Assembly: GCF_900156745.1 (NCBI RefSeq)
Contig: NZ_LT707065.1
Span: forward strand, 558,001-622,000
Length of the DNA: 64,000 bases
Direction: 5' to 3'
Source of the DNA: Achromobacter sp. MFA1 R4
GTDB taxonomy: Bacteria > Pseudomonadota > Gammaproteobacteria > Burkholderiales > Burkholderiaceae_B
Made by a program: the position numbers and the translations under genes. Below, piece by piece: positions 18,867-28,285 of the stretch; position 1 is the stretch's first letter, and each line of letters opens with the position of its first letter. The notes under the pieces were generated by a model. It searched no databases. It was not told the DNA's origin and was given only the letters and a program-made list of their open reading frames with translations.

Positions 18867-18890
18867 CAAGGCCTCCCGGAGGAGGCCTTG
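18867..18890 (-). terminator. Hairpin, probable terminator after the amino acid binding protein gene
   Basis: A perfect 10-bp inverted repeat (CAAGGCCTCC, CGGA loop, GGAGGCCTTG) lies 49 bases past the 18,939 stop codon. On the reverse strand it is followed by a short GCTGTTTCC rather than a full T-run, so its strength is uncertain. Confidence 0.5.
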
Positions 18891-18938
18891 CGCGATTGAG
18901 CAGGACGGTTTTATCCGTCCTTTATGGATGCCGGCGCA

Positions 18939-19961
18939 TCAGCGGATCGGCCACGGATACATGGCGCCGCCCTGGTTCCACAGCGCATTCGTGCCGCGCT
19001 GCAGGCCCAGCTTGCTGTCCTTGCCCACGTTGCGTTCGAACACTTCGCTGTAGTTGCCGACCGCCTTGATCGCGTTGTAGGCCCACTTCTCGTCCAGGCC
19101 CATGTTCTTGCCGGCCCCCGGCGTCACGCCCAGGATGCGCAGGACGTTGGGATTCTTGCTCTTGAGCATGTCATCCACGTTCTTCTGCGTGATGCCGTAT
19201 TCCTCGGCTTCCAGCAGCGCGAAGAGCGTCCAGCGCACGATGCCCAGCCAGTTCTCGTCGCCCTGGCGCACCATGGGGCCCAGCGGCTCCTTGGAGAATC
19301 GCTCCGGCAGGATCTCGTAGTCGTTCGGGTTGGCGACCTGGGTGGCGCGCACGGCGGCCAGTTGCGAGGAGTCGTCCGTGAAGGCGTCGCAGCGGCCGGA
19401 TTCGAAGGCCCGCACGACCTCGGTCACCTTGTCGATCACGACCGGCTTGAACTCGATGTTATTGGCGCGGAACCAGTCGGCCAGGTTCAGTTCGGTGGTG
19501 GTGCCGGGCTGCACGCAGACCGTGGCGCCGTTGAGTTCCTTCGCGCTCTTGACGCCCAGCTTCTTGCTGACCAGGATGCCCTGGCCGTCATAGAAGCTGG
19601 CGGCGACCGCGGACAGGCCCAGCGACGTATCGCGCGTCTGGGTCAGCGTCACGGTGCGCAGCAACACGTCGACCTCGCCCGACTGCAGCGCCGTAAAGCG
19701 TTGCTGGGTGGAAAGCGCGGTGCCCTTGAACTTGGAGGCGTCGCCGAACACGGCCGCGGCCACGGCGCGGCAGATGTCCACGTCCATGCCTTCCCATTCG
19801 CCCTTGCTGTTCGTCGCGGAAAAGCCGGACACGCCGTCCGTCAGGCCGCATTGCACGAATCCCTTCTTTTTCACCGCATCCAGCGTGGGACCGGCCACCG
19901 CCGCCGAAGACGCGCAGGCCAGGGCAAGCGTGCTGGCTGCAACCATCAAAATCCGCTTCAT
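18939..19961 (-). CDS. Polar amino acid ABC transporter substrate-binding protein (AapJ-like)
   Basis: A periplasmic binding protein of 340 residues. A signal peptide is cleaved near AAVAGPT, and the general amino acid binding pattern follows (KKGFVQCGLTDGVSGFSATNSKGEWEGMD). Its length and C-terminus (GGAMYPWPIR) match the AapJ/BztA group that binds glutamate, aspartate and related amino acids. ATG 19961 has AGGAGA 7 bases upstream; the longer frame lacks a signal peptide. No permease or ATPase genes are adjacent, so it is an orphan binding protein. Confidence 0.9.
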   Translation of the reverse strand: MKRILMVAASTLALACASSAAVAGPTLDAVKKKGFVQCGLTDGVSGFSATNSKGEWEGMDVDICRAVAAAVFGDASKFKGTALSTQQRFTALQSGEVDVLLRTVTLTQTRDTSLGLSAVAASFYDGQGILVSKKLGVKSAKELNGATVCVQPGTTTELNLADWFRANNIEFKPVVIDKVTEVVRAFESGRCDAFTDDSSQLAAVRATQVANPNDYEILPERFSKEPLGPMVRQGDENWLGIVRWTLFALLEAEEYGITQKNVDDMLKSKNPNVLRILGVTPGAGKNMGLDEKWAYNAIKAVGNYSEVFERNVGKDSKLGLQRGTNALWNQGGAMYPWPIR

Positions 19962-20314
19962 GATGCTTCTCCTGAGATAGGTGTCCGCCATCGGCTCGTA
20001 GCCGGCGACGGCTGAAACCAGGCCCCGCCTTACTGGGCCGGCCGCCAGATTAAGCCATGTCCACCCCGTGAACAACGCGCGCCTTCCTAGTGAAAACCCG
20101 CAGCGACCAGGCGCCCACCGCAATTTCGCAGGCGTCCGGTGATCGAACTTTATCGGCGCCCCGGCGGACCGTCGCGGCCACCCCCGCGTGCCATACTTTT
20201 TTTGCGACTTTGTCCGATAGGCAGCAAAGCCGCAGTCCCAGGAAACACCGATCGCGTCACAAAAAAATCCGGACGCGCATCGCCATTCGCCCGATTCATG
20301 GAGGAGACAAGTCC
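19962..20314. other. Divergent intergenic region between AapJ-like and Bug genes
   Basis: These 353 bases separate two divergently read binding-protein genes and must hold both promoters. Short runs of A/T (CATACTTTTTTTGCG near 20,190-20,207) stand out from the GC-rich surroundings. I see no clear operator, small gene or terminator in it. Open frames crossing it are upstream extensions of the two flanking genes. Confidence 0.5.
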
Positions 20315-21334
20315 ATGGCATATGTATGCACATCGCAGCCCCATCGCCCGGCGGCGGCCACTGACCGCCGCCACGCTCTCAGGAACCTGCTGTTCGCCGC
20401 CCTGGCGGTAACCGGGCTGGCCGCCGGCCCCGCCCAGGCCGACGATTGGCCCAGCAAGCCCATCAAGATCATCGTGCCGTACACGCCGGGCGGTTCCACC
20501 GACACCGTCACGCGCATCGTCATGGAAAAGCTCGGGCCGCGCCTGAACCAGACCATCGTGGTCGAGAACCGGCCGGGCGCCAACAGCAGCCTGGGGTCCG
20601 CCCTGGTCGCCAAGGCAGAGCCCGACGGCTATACGTTTCTGTCGATGCTGCCGGCCTACATCATCAATTTCCACCTCTACAAACTGGGCTACAAACCTGC
20701 GGACCTGACGCCCGTGGTGCAGATGGCGGACCTGCCGCTGTTCCTGTTCGTGTCGCAGGAATTGCCCGTGAACAACGTGAGCGAACTGGTCGCGTACGCC
20801 CGCAAGAATCCGGACAAGCTCACCTATGCCTCCAGCGGCAACGGGTCCAGCGCGCACCTGACCGGCGCCGACTTCGCGCTGCAGAGCAAGATCACGATGA
20901 CGCATGTGGCCTACAAGGGCAGCGCGCCGATCCTCACCGACCTGCTGGGCAACCGCGTGTCGATGGTGTTCGACCCCATCCTGGTCCCGATGCAGTACGT
21001 GAAGCAGAACCGCCTGAAGGCGCTGGCGTTCACCGGCAAGGAACGCTGGCCGACGGAGCCCGGCATTCCCACGATGGAAGAAGCGGGCCTGCCGGGCTTC
21101 GTGACCGGATCGTGGGCGGGGCTGATGGCGCCGGCCAATACGCCCAAGCCGATCATCGAACGCATGGCGCGCGAGATCAGCGAGATCGTCAAGGAACCCG
21201 ACGTGCGGCAGAAGTTCGTGGATGCGGGCTTTCTGCCCGTGGGCGGCACGCCGGCGCAGTTCGCCGATCTGATGAAAAAGGACTCGGCGCGCTACGCCGA
21301 AATCATCAAGCAGGCGAACATCACCGTGAACTGA
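20315..21334 (+). CDS. Bug-family (tripartite tricarboxylate) periplasmic binding protein
   Basis: A 339-residue Bug/TctC-like receptor. An unusually long N-region precedes the hydrophobic signal segment (NLLFAALAVTGLAAGPAQA). The mature protein starts with the family pattern DDWPSKPIKIIVPYTPGGSTDTVTRIV. These proteins bind carboxylates for TctAB permeases; none is adjacent. ATG 20315 has GAGGAGA 7 bases upstream. It sits 44 bases before pcaI, which suggests a substrate feeding the 3-oxoadipate route, such as a dicarboxylate or aromatic acid, though this is inference. Confidence 0.9.
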   Translation: MAYVCTSQPHRPAAATDRRHALRNLLFAALAVTGLAAGPAQADDWPSKPIKIIVPYTPGGSTDTVTRIVMEKLGPRLNQTIVVENRPGANSSLGSALVAKAEPDGYTFLSMLPAYIINFHLYKLGYKPADLTPVVQMADLPLFLFVSQELPVNNVSELVAYARKNPDKLTYASSGNGSSAHLTGADFALQSKITMTHVAYKGSAPILTDLLGNRVSMVFDPILVPMQYVKQNRLKALAFTGKERWPTEPGIPTMEEAGLPGFVTGSWAGLMAPANTPKPIIERMAREISEIVKEPDVRQKFVDAGFLPVGGTPAQFADLMKKDSARYAEIIKQANITVN

Positions 21335-21378
21335 GCGGGGCCGGGCGCCCTGGGCGCCCGCCCTCCATCGGAGCTCCC

Positions 21379-22059
21379 ATGATCGACAAGTTCATCGACA
21401 CCCCCGCGGCGGCCGTCGCGGACATCCATGACGGCGCCACCGTGCTGATCAGCGGGTTCGGCGGCGCCGGCATGCCCACCGAACTGATCCACGCGCTCAT
21501 CGACCAGGGGGCGCGCGACCTGACCGTGGTCAGCAACAACGCCGGCAATCGCGACACCGGCCTGGCGGCGCTGATCAAGGCCGGGCGCGTGCGCAAGGTC
21601 ATCTGCTCGTTTCCCAAGGCGTCCCATTCCTGGGTCTTCGACGCGTTTTACCGCGAGGGCCGCATCGACCTGGAATGCGTACCCCAGGGCACCATCGCCG
21701 AACGGCTGCGCGCGGCCGGCGCGGGACTGGGCGGCTTCTTCACCCCCACCGCCTATGGCACGGACCTCGCCCGCGGCAAGGAAACCCGCATCATCAACGG
21801 CCGCGGCCACGTGTTCGAGGAGCCCCTGCATGGCGACTTCGCGCTGGTCAAGGCGGACCGCGGCGATCGCTGGGGCAATCTCACCTACAACATGAGCGCG
21901 CGCAACTTCGGGCCCATCATGTGCATGGCGGCCAAGACCACCATCGTGCAGGTGCGCGCCAAGGCCGAACTGGGCGAGTTGCCCCCCGAGGCGGTGGTGA
22001 CGCCCGGCATCTTCGTCAAGCGCGTCACGGAAGTGCCCAACGCCGCCTTTTCCAGCTAA
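21379..22059 (+). CDS. pcaI: 3-oxoadipate CoA-transferase subunit A
   Basis: The alpha subunit of a class I CoA-transferase, 226 residues. The N-terminal glycine-rich loop is GATVLISGFGGAGMPTELI, and the family motif GRGHVFEEPLHGDFALVKA appears near residue 140. With PcaJ it moves CoA from succinyl-CoA to 3-oxoadipate in the beta-ketoadipate pathway. ATG 21379 follows GGAGCTCCC, a moderate Shine-Dalgarno. The subunit pair is encoded separately with a 25-base gap. Succinyl-CoA:acetoacetate transferases are close relatives, so the substrate is assigned from the aromatic-degradation setting. Confidence 0.88.
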   Translation: MIDKFIDTPAAAVADIHDGATVLISGFGGAGMPTELIHALIDQGARDLTVVSNNAGNRDTGLAALIKAGRVRKVICSFPKASHSWVFDAFYREGRIDLECVPQGTIAERLRAAGAGLGGFFTPTAYGTDLARGKETRIINGRGHVFEEPLHGDFALVKADRGDRWGNLTYNMSARNFGPIMCMAAKTTIVQVRAKAELGELPPEAVVTPGIFVKRVTEVPNAAFSS

Positions 22060-22084
22060 CGCCACCCCGCGTAAAGGAACCCGC

Positions 22085-22726
22085 ATGTTTCGTCCCCTGA
22101 CCCGCGAAGCCATGGCGCGCCGCCTGGCCCTGGACATCCCCGACGGCAGCTACGTGAACCTGGGCATCGGCATGCCGGTGCTGGTGGCGGCCCATCTGCC
22201 CGACGATCGCGAGATCGTGCTGCACAGCGAAAACGGCATCCTGGGCATGGGTCCGCCCCCGGCCGAGGCCGACATCAACCTGGACCTCATCAATGCCGGC
22301 AAGCAGCCCGTGACGCTGCTGCGGGGCGGATCGTACTTTCATCACGCGGACTCGTTCGCCATGATGCGCGGCGGCCACCTGGACATCTGCGTCATGGGCG
22401 GCATGCAGGTCGCCGAGAACGGCGACCTGGCCAACTGGTCGCTCGACAAGCCGGGCGAAGCGCCTGCCGTGGGCGGCGCGATGGACCTGGCCGTGGGCGC
22501 GCGCAGCGTATTCATCATGATGGAACACAACAGCAAGAACGGCGATCCCAAGATCGTCCAGCGCTGCACCTATCCGCTCACCGGCGCCGGCGTGGTGGAC
22601 CGGATCTACACGGACCTCGCCGTCATCGACGTCACGCCGGACGGGCTGGTGGTCCGGGATATGATCGACGGCATGACTCTGACCGAACTGCAGGCGCGCA
22701 CCGGCGCGCCGCTGCGCGCAGGCTGA
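22085..22726 (+). CDS. pcaJ: 3-oxoadipate CoA-transferase subunit B
   Basis: The beta subunit, 213 residues. It carries the active-site glutamate in the motif HSENGILGMG (about residue 53) and the N-terminal pattern YVNLGIGMPVLV. It completes the heterodimeric CoA-transferase with PcaI. AAAGGAA precedes ATG 22085. Its stop codon TGA overlaps the ATG of the IclR regulator (TGATG), so the three genes are probably cotranscribed and the regulator is translationally coupled. Confidence 0.9.
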   Translation: MFRPLTREAMARRLALDIPDGSYVNLGIGMPVLVAAHLPDDREIVLHSENGILGMGPPPAEADINLDLINAGKQPVTLLRGGSYFHHADSFAMMRGGHLDICVMGGMQVAENGDLANWSLDKPGEAPAVGGAMDLAVGARSVFIMMEHNSKNGDPKIVQRCTYPLTGAGVVDRIYTDLAVIDVTPDGLVVRDMIDGMTLTELQARTGAPLRAG

Positions 22727-23553
22727 TGCTGCCCAACCTCCCTCCTCCCGGCTACGCGGCGCCGCCCGCGGCCGAAGACCATCCCGACCAGTTGCGCGGC
22801 GATCCGGACTACATGCTGACGCTGGCCCGCGGCCTGCATGTGATCCGCGCCTTCGGCACGCGCCGCCATCCGCAGACCGCCGCCGAGCTGAGCCGGCGCG
22901 CCGGCCTGCCGCGCGCCGTGGTGCAGCGCTGCCTGCACACGCTGATCCTGCTGGGCATGGCCGAACAGCACGGCCGGCTCTACGTGCTGACGCCGCGCAT
23001 CCTGGGCCTGGGCTACGCCTACTTTTCCTCGACGCCGTTCGTCTCGCTGGCGCAGCCCGTGCTGGAAGAGTTGAGCGCCACGGTGAACGAAACCTGCGCG
23101 CTGGCCATCATGGAGGGGCACGAGATGCTGTATCTGGCGCGTTCCGAAGTGAACCGCCTGCTGGCGACCTCGATGGGCCTGGGCAGCCGCCTGCCGGCGT
23201 ATTGCACATCCATCGGGCGCGTGCTGCTGGCGGAATTGCCCGAGCCGGCGCTGGCCCGCTATTTCGCGGCGACCGACCTGCAGCCCTACACGGAATTCAC
23301 GCTGACCAGCGAGGCCCGCCTGCGCGCGGAACTCGCCCGCATCCGCGAGCAGGGCTATGCGGTGGTCGACCAGGAACTGGAACTGAACGTGCGCGCAATT
23401 TCAGTGGCCGTGCGCTCGGCCAGCGGCAAGGCTTGCGGGGCCGTGAACGTCAGCGTCAAGGCCGCGCGCGTGCCGCTCGATCGCCTGAAAGACGAATTCC
23501 TGCCGCCCTTGCGGCAGGCCGTCGAACGAATCGGAGAATTCCTGGCCGCGTGA
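22726..23553 (+). CDS. IclR-family regulator of the pca genes (PcaR/PobR-like)
   Basis: A 275-residue IclR-type regulator. A winged helix-turn-helix at about residues 25-85 (ADELSRRAGLPRAVVQRCLHTL-like) is followed by the effector domain (LSATVNETCALAIMEGHEMLYLARSE; TSIGRVLLAELPE). The sequence resembles PcaR/PcaU/PobR, which respond to 3-oxoadipate or hydroxybenzoates. It shares one base with the pcaJ stop. Being co-directional and last in the operon suggests autoregulation. It converges with the Sua5 gene. Confidence 0.88.
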   Translation: MLPNLPPPGYAAPPAAEDHPDQLRGDPDYMLTLARGLHVIRAFGTRRHPQTAAELSRRAGLPRAVVQRCLHTLILLGMAEQHGRLYVLTPRILGLGYAYFSSTPFVSLAQPVLEELSATVNETCALAIMEGHEMLYLARSEVNRLLATSMGLGSRLPAYCTSIGRVLLAELPEPALARYFAATDLQPYTEFTLTSEARLRAELARIREQGYAVVDQELELNVRAISVAVRSASGKACGAVNVSVKAARVPLDRLKDEFLPPLRQAVERIGEFLAA

Positions 23554-23577
23554 TCGGCCAGGCCATGCCGGACCAGG

Positions 23578-24627
23578 CTACAGGCCGGTCGTATCCAGCG
23601 TGAAGGCCGCGGCCGCGCGGCCGATGCGGTCGTTGACCGCGTGCCAATCATCGGTGGCGGGCGGCGCCTGCACGATGATGCGCGCATAGCCCTGTCCGTC
23701 CAGATCGCGCAGCAGGCCGTACAGCGCCTGCGCATACCGCGCCGGGTCCGCCGGCACCGGCTGCCATTGCACGCGGGGATCGACCGCGGCGGGCGGCGGG
23801 CCATAGGCCACCAGCACCACGCGGCCTTCGGGCAGGTTGCGCCCCTGCAGCACGTCTTGCAGGCGCGCGTCGCTGGCCAGTTCCAGCGGCGTGCGCGGCG
23901 CGTAGTGCGCCTTCAGCGTGCCCGAGGCGCGCGGCGCCGCGGCGTCCGGCGCGAAAACCTGCACGCCCAGCACGGCTTCGATCTGCGCGGCGCTGATGTG
24001 GCCGGGCCGCAGCAGCACGGGGCCGGCGCCGCGATCCAGGCGCGACAGATCCAGGATGGTGGACTCGATGCCTACTTCCGATGCGCCGCCTTCCAGCACG
24101 GGCATGCCGGCCGCGACTTCGTCGGGAAACTCGCTGCGCACGTGCTCGGCGCGGGTGGGCGACACCTGGCCGAACTTGTTGGCGGACGGCGCGGCCACGC
24201 CGCCCTGCCCGTTCGGCTTGCCGGCCGCGAACGCCGCCAGCAGCGCCTGCGCCACCGGATGCGACGGACAGCGGATACCGATGCTGTCCTGGCCGCCGCT
24301 CACGGTGTCGACGATGTGCGGCGCGCGCTTGAGGATCAGGGTCAGCGGACCGGGCCAGAACGCGTCGATCAGCAGCCGCGCTTCGGGCGGCACCTGCGCG
24401 GCCCAGTACGACACGTCGCCCTGCGGGGCGATGTGCACGATGACGGGGTGATTGGAGGGCCGGCCCTTGGCCGCGTAGATCTTGGCGACCGCTTGCGGGT
24501 TTTCGGCATCCGCGCCCAGGCCGTACACGGTCTCGGTCGGAAAGGCGGCCAGCTCGCCGTCCAGCATGCGCTGGGCGGCGTGGGCGATTTCCGCGGCGCT
24601 GGCGGAGTCGGGCGTGGGTTGGGACAT
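23578..24627 (-). CDS. L-threonylcarbamoyladenylate synthase (Sua5/TsaC family)
   Basis: A 349-residue Sua5-type enzyme that makes threonylcarbamoyl-AMP from Thr, bicarbonate and ATP for the t6A37 modification of ANN-decoding tRNAs. The YrdC domain fills the first 200 residues (AAFPTETVYGLGADA, KGRPSNHP, PLTLILKR, IGIRCPSHP, APSANKFGQVSPT). The C-terminal Sua5 domain follows a linker containing ASGTLKAHYAPRTPL. The start MSQPTPDS at 24627 is preferred; the open frame extends into purK. It lies 14 bases downstream of purK and is probably cotranscribed with it. Confidence 0.93.
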   Translation of the reverse strand: MSQPTPDSASAAEIAHAAQRMLDGELAAFPTETVYGLGADAENPQAVAKIYAAKGRPSNHPVIVHIAPQGDVSYWAAQVPPEARLLIDAFWPGPLTLILKRAPHIVDTVSGGQDSIGIRCPSHPVAQALLAAFAAGKPNGQGGVAAPSANKFGQVSPTRAEHVRSEFPDEVAAGMPVLEGGASEVGIESTILDLSRLDRGAGPVLLRPGHISAAQIEAVLGVQVFAPDAAAPRASGTLKAHYAPRTPLELASDARLQDVLQGRNLPEGRVVLVAYGPPPAAVDPRVQWQPVPADPARYAQALYGLLRDLDGQGYARIIVQAPPATDDWHAVNDRIGRAAAAFTLDTTGL

Positions 24628-24641
24628 CGGATCGGCGTGGG

Positions 24642-25838
24642 TTACTCGGGCGCCTGCATGCCCAGCGCGGCCGCCACGCGGGCGGCATCGGCGCGGGCCG
24701 CTTGCAGGGTGGACGCCACGATGGTGACGTGGCCCATCTTGCGGCCGCGGCGCGCCTCGCGCTTGCCGTACAGGTGCAGCTTGGCCGACGGCACCGCCAG
24801 CGCCGCCGCCCAATCGGGCTCGCGCTGCGCGGTGTCGGTGTCGTTGGCGTACCAGATGTCGCCCAGGATGTTCAGCATGACGGCGGGCGCCAGCAGATCC
24901 GTGCCGCCCAGCGGCAGGCCGGCCATGGCGCGCGCCTGCTGCTCGAACTGGCTGGTGACGCAGGCGTCGATAGTGTAGTGGCCGCTGTTGTGCGGCCGCG
25001 GCGCGATCTCGTTGACGATGAGGCTGCCGTCCTTGAGCACGAAAAACTCCACGCACAGCACCCCGTGGTAGCCCAGGCCCTGCGCGATGGCCTGCGCCGC
25101 CTCGGTGGCGCGCGCCTGGCGTTCGGCGTGGGCGGCGTCCTGCTGCACTGGCGCGACAGTGGACACGGCCAGGATGCCGTCGCGATGCACGTTGCGGGCC
25201 ACGGGAAACACCACGCTCGCGCCGTCGAAGCCGCGCGCAAGCACGACCGAGATTTCATAGTCCAGCGGCATCAGCGCTTCCAGCACGCAGGCCACGCCGC
25301 CGAATTCGGCGAAAGCGGCCAGCGCTTCTTCGCGCGTGTCGATGCGGGCCTGGCCCTTGCCGTCATAGCCCAGGCGGGCGACCTTCAGGATGCCGGGAAA
25401 GAGCGCGTCGGACGCGGCATGCAGATCGGCTTCGCTGCGGATGGCGGCGTGCGGCGCGACCGGAATGCCTTGCGCGGCGATGAAGGTCTTCTCGGCGATG
25501 CGGTCCTGCACGATGGCCACGGCGTCGCCCGCCGGGCTGACGCGGCAGCGCGTCGCCAGCGCGCGCAGGCTGTCCGCGGGGACATTCTCGAATTCGGTGG
25601 TGACGGCCTGGCAGGTCTGCGCCAACTGCGCGAGGCCGGCCTCGTCGTCATAGGCTGCCTGGATGTGCAGGTCCGCGACCATGCCCGCGGGGCACTCGGC
25701 CGCCGGGTCCAGCACCGCAACCTTGTAGCCCAGGCTTTGCGCCGCGTGGCAGAACATGCGGCCCAACTGGCCGCCGCCCAGCATGCCCAGCCAGCCGCCG
25801 GGCGCGATCATGAAAGGAGTCGATTGAGTCATTCGCAT
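24642..25838 (-). CDS. purK: N5-carboxyaminoimidazole ribonucleotide synthase (PurK)
   Basis: An ATP-grasp enzyme of 398 residues that carboxylates AIR with ATP and bicarbonate in purine synthesis. The N-terminus has [11 protein letters not shown]. The ATP-grasp core shows [13 protein letters not shown], and the C-terminal signature [16 protein letters not shown] is intact. The ATG at 25838 overlaps the purE stop (TGATG), implying coupling; a second ATG two codons later is also plausible. PurE uses its product directly. Confidence 0.95.
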   Translation of the reverse strand: MRMTQSTPFMIAPGGWLGMLGGGQLGRMFCHAAQSLGYKVAVLDPAAECPAGMVADLHIQAAYDDEAGLAQLAQTCQAVTTEFENVPADSLRALATRCRVSPAGDAVAIVQDRIAEKTFIAAQGIPVAPHAAIRSEADLHAASDALFPGILKVARLGYDGKGQARIDTREEALAAFAEFGGVACVLEALMPLDYEISVVLARGFDGASVVFPVARNVHRDGILAVSTVAPVQQDAAHAERQARATEAAQAIAQGLGYHGVLCVEFFVLKDGSLIVNEIAPRPHNSGHYTIDACVTSQFEQQARAMAGLPLGGTDLLAPAVMLNILGDIWYANDTDTAQREPDWAAALAVPSAKLHLYGKREARRGRKMGHVTIVASTLQAARADAARVAAALGMQAPE

Positions 25839-26359
25839 CAGGCCTCGGGCGGAACCTTCATATCGCGCGCGGCCTGCGTCTGGCGGGCGCGGAACGCCAC
25901 CAGCTTTTCGTGCAGTCCCGCGTCGGTGCCCGCCAGCGTGGCGATCACGTGCAGCGCGGCATTGGCCGCGCCCGCTTCGCCGATGGCGAAGGTGGCCACC
26001 GGCACGCCCTTGGGCATCTGCACGATGGACAGCAGCGAATCTTCGCCGCGCAGGTACTTGGAGGGCACCGGCACGCCGAACACCGGCACCTCGGTCAGGG
26101 CCGCCATCATGCCCGGCAGGTGCGCCGCGCCGCCGGCGCCGGCGATGATGCCGCGCAGGCCGCGCTGATGCGCCGCGGCCCCGTATTCGGCCATGTCCTG
26201 CGGCATACGGTGCGCGGAGATCACGCGCGCCTCGTAGGCCACGCCGAACTCCTCCAGCATCGTCACCGCGTGCTTCATGACCTCCCAATCGCTGGAAGAT
26301 CCCATAATCACGCCCACCACGGGGGTGGCCTGCGCCGCTGCGGAAGTCTGGTCTGTCAT
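25838..26359 (-). CDS. purE: N5-carboxyaminoimidazole ribonucleotide mutase (PurE)
   Basis: A 173-residue class I PurE that converts N5-CAIR to CAIR. The active-site stretch [10 protein letters not shown] is near residue 16, the SAHRMP loop follows, and the glycine-rich [12 protein letters not shown] segment is intact. It leads the purE-purK pair and is preceded by dsbB on the same strand after a gap of about 100 bases. An extra N-terminal leader of a dozen residues is common in this family. Confidence 0.96.
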   Translation of the reverse strand: MTDQTSAAAQATPVVGVIMGSSSDWEVMKHAVTMLEEFGVAYEARVISAHRMPQDMAEYGAAAHQRGLRGIIAGAGGAAHLPGMMAALTEVPVFGVPVPSKYLRGEDSLLSIVQMPKGVPVATFAIGEAGAANAALHVIATLAGTDAGLHEKLVAFRARQTQAARDMKVPPEA

Positions 26360-26463
26360 AACCGGTGTCTAGAAGTTGAACCGCGGCGCGCGCGCCGCGA
26401 CATGTCAGGAAAGCGCGGAACCCGCCCGCGAAACCCGCTATTTTACCCGGCGTCTGCGGACCG

Positions 26464-27036
26464 CTACTGCGCGGCCGCCCTGTCCAGCCAAAGATAGCTG
26501 ACCGGATCGTCCGGGCAAGGCCCGAAGCCGCACTGCAGCGTGGTGCTGCCGGCATTGGCCAGGACCACGACAAAAAACAGGGCCATGATCACCATGCCCA
26601 GCGCCGATACCGGCTTTTTCAGCATGCTGTCGCCCCATTTCCGGTCGACGCACAGCATGACGACGCAGAACGCGATGATGCCCGCGAACGCGATGAAGGC
26701 CCACGTATAGAAATGCAGGCCGAGCAATGGCGTGCCGTAGCCCGGATCGCCGGGCGCGATGTGCAACAGGACCTGGCGCCCCGAGGCGACCATGCCGCCC
26801 ATCGCCCCCGCGATGCTCATCGCATAGTGCATGGGCGACGGCCCCAGCCGGAGGTTGAGCAGGAACCCGACGCCGGCAAGAATCAGCGCCACGCGTTGCA
26901 GCAGGCAGAGCGGGCACGGCAGTTCGTCATACGCGAATTGCCAGACGAAGGCCATGCAGAGGATGGCGCTGACGCCCAGGAGGGCCAGCGCGTTCAGGAT
27001 GCGCGAGCCGCGCGCGGGGTTGAGGGAAAAGATCAT
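26464..27036 (-). CDS. dsbB: Disulfide bond formation protein DsbB
   Basis: This 190-residue inner-membrane protein has four hydrophobic spans. The quinone-side redox pair is present as [10 protein letters not shown] (about residues 39-48), and a second periplasmic cysteine pair is [10 protein letters not shown] near the C-terminus. It reoxidises DsbA by passing electrons to ubiquinone. ATG 27036 starts 10 bases after the stop of a 52-residue membrane protein gene, an arrangement seen repeatedly with DsbB homologues. It lies inside a run of purine genes without a functional link to them. Confidence 0.92.
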   Translation of the reverse strand: MIFSLNPARGSRILNALALLGVSAILCMAFVWQFAYDELPCPLCLLQRVALILAGVGFLLNLRLGPSPMHYAMSIAGAMGGMVASGRQVLLHIAPGDPGYGTPLLGLHFYTWAFIAFAGIIAFCVVMLCVDRKWGDSMLKKPVSALGMVIMALFFVVVLANAGSTTLQCGFGPCPDDPVSYLWLDRAAAQ

Positions 27037-27046
27037 TGTCCGCGCA

Positions 27047-27205
27047 TCACAGGGAGAGCGCCAGCGGACTGGTCATGTGGTATTGGCACCAGGCGGCAAA
27101 GAGCGCCAGGGTGAGCAGCCAGAACGTCACGCAGGGACGGCGCCTGCCCGTCAACCCGAACCACACCGCCAGCGTCCCAGTCACAAAAGGCAACATCATC
27201 ACCAT
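27047..27205 (-). CDS. Small membrane protein, DUF5993-like, partner of DsbB
   Basis: A 52-residue protein with two hydrophobic segments (LPFVTGTLAVWFGL and FWLLTLALFAAW), an RRRP turn between them and the tail HMTSPLALSL. The pattern matches my memory of DUF5993, a family encoded next to DsbB. ATG 27205 has AAGGAG 7 bases upstream; an upstream extension of the frame to 27322 looks non-coding. It probably forms a two-gene operon with dsbB. Its molecular role is unknown. Confidence 0.8.
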   Translation of the reverse strand: MVMMLPFVTGTLAVWFGLTGRRRPCVTFWLLTLALFAAWCQYHMTSPLALSL

Positions 27206-27320
27206 GCGGCGCTCCTTATCACGGATGTCCCGAACCAAGCGCGGACGAGTATAGCGTAACAATCCGAAATAATTGGCGTACCAAGCCCCGGGTTTCCCCT
27301 TGCAGCGACTGGGAGCAGGC

Positions 27321-27353
27321 AAAAAAAACCCGCTCTGGGTACAGAGCGGGTTT
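27321..27353 (-). terminator. Intrinsic terminator after purC
   Basis: An 11-bp stem (AAACCCGCTCT, GGGTAC loop, AGAGCGGGTTT) is followed on the reverse strand by eight T residues. It lies 51 bases past the purC stop. Confidence 0.9.
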
Positions 27354-27379
27354 CATCAAGCGCGATCGGTCGGGCGACC

Positions 27380-27417
27380 GATCAGGCAAACATCAGGCAA
27401 ATATCAGGCGATCAGGC
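27380..27417. repeat. Short direct repeats ATCAGGC over the purC stop
   Basis: The heptamer ATCAGGC occurs four times in about 38 bases, two copies within the longer unit CATCAGGCAAA/T. One copy supplies the TGA stop of purC and another lies inside its last codons. It looks like local slippage at the gene end. Confidence 0.6.
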
Positions 27418-28285
27418 GGTCCAGCGCTTCGCGGTACTTGGCCGCCGTCTTGTCCAGCACGTCCTTGGGCAGGCGCGGCGCGGGCGGCGTCTTGTCCCAG
27501 GTCTGGGTTTCCAGCCAGTCGCGCACGAACTGCTTGTCGAACGACGGCGGGCTGATGCCCACGCGATAGCCGTCCGCCGGCCAGAAGCGCGACGAATCGG
27601 GCGTCAGGACTTCGTCCATCAGGTGCAGCGTGCCGTCATCGTCCAGGCCGAACTCAAACTTGGTGTCGGCGATGATGATGCCCTTGGTCGCCGCGAAGGC
27701 TGCGGCCTCGGCGTAGAGCTTGAGCGTGACGTCGCGGATGCGCTCGGCCATTTCCTGCCCGACTTCCTTGACCACATGCGCGAAATCCACGTTTTCGTCG
27801 TGCATGCCGAACTCGGCCTTGGCCGCCGGCGTGAAAATCGGTTCGGGCAGCTTGCTGGCCTGCTGCAGCCCGGCCGGCAGCTTGATGCCGCACACGGCGC
27901 CGGAGGCCTGGTAATCCTTCCAGCCGGAACCGATCAGGTAGCCGCGGGCGACCGCTTCCACCAGGATGGGCTTCAGGCGCTTGACCACCACGGCACGGCC
28001 GCGCACCTGGTCCACCTCATCGGGCGCCACGACGTCCTCGGGCTTCACGCCGGTGGAATGGTTGGGCAGGATATGGGCCAGCTTCTGCAACCAGAACTCG
28101 GTCAACTCGGTCAGCACCTGTCCCTTGCCGGGAATGGGGTCGTCAAGGATCACATCGAAGGCGGAGATACGATCCGACGCGACGATCAGCAATTTGTCGT
28201 CGCCGACGGCGTACATATCGCGCACCTTACCGCGGCCCAGCAGCGGCAAGGACTTGATGCTGGATTCATGCAAAGCAGAAGTCAC
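27404..28285 (-). CDS. purC: Phosphoribosylaminoimidazole-succinocarboxamide synthase (PurC)
   Basis: A SAICAR synthetase of 293 residues, the long form found in proteobacteria and yeast. It joins CAIR and aspartate with ATP. The N-terminal [11 protein letters not shown] loop, [28 protein letters not shown] and the C-terminal [12 protein letters not shown] and [12 protein letters not shown] motifs are all intact. ATG 28285 gives the usual length. Downstream it ends at a strong terminator, so it is probably transcribed separately from dsbB and purEK. Confidence 0.96.
   Translation of the reverse strand: MTSALHESSIKSLPLLGRGKVRDMYAVGDDKLLIVASDRISAFDVILDDPIPGKGQVLTELTEFWLQKLAHILPNHSTGVKPEDVVAPDEVDQVRGRAVVVKRLKPILVEAVARGYLIGSGWKDYQASGAVCGIKLPAGLQQASKLPEPIFTPAAKAEFGMHDENVDFAHVVKEVGQEMAERIRDVTLKLYAEAAAFAATKGIIIADTKFEFGLDDDGTLHLMDEVLTPDSSRFWPADGYRVGISPPSFDKQFVRDWLETQTWDKTPPAPRLPKDVLDKTAAKYREALDRLIA

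Noticed and set aside
27380..27417. CRISPR-like array from the ATCAGGC repeats
   Set aside because: Units are only 7 bases with 2-4 base gaps; there are no spacers of CRISPR size and no cas genes.
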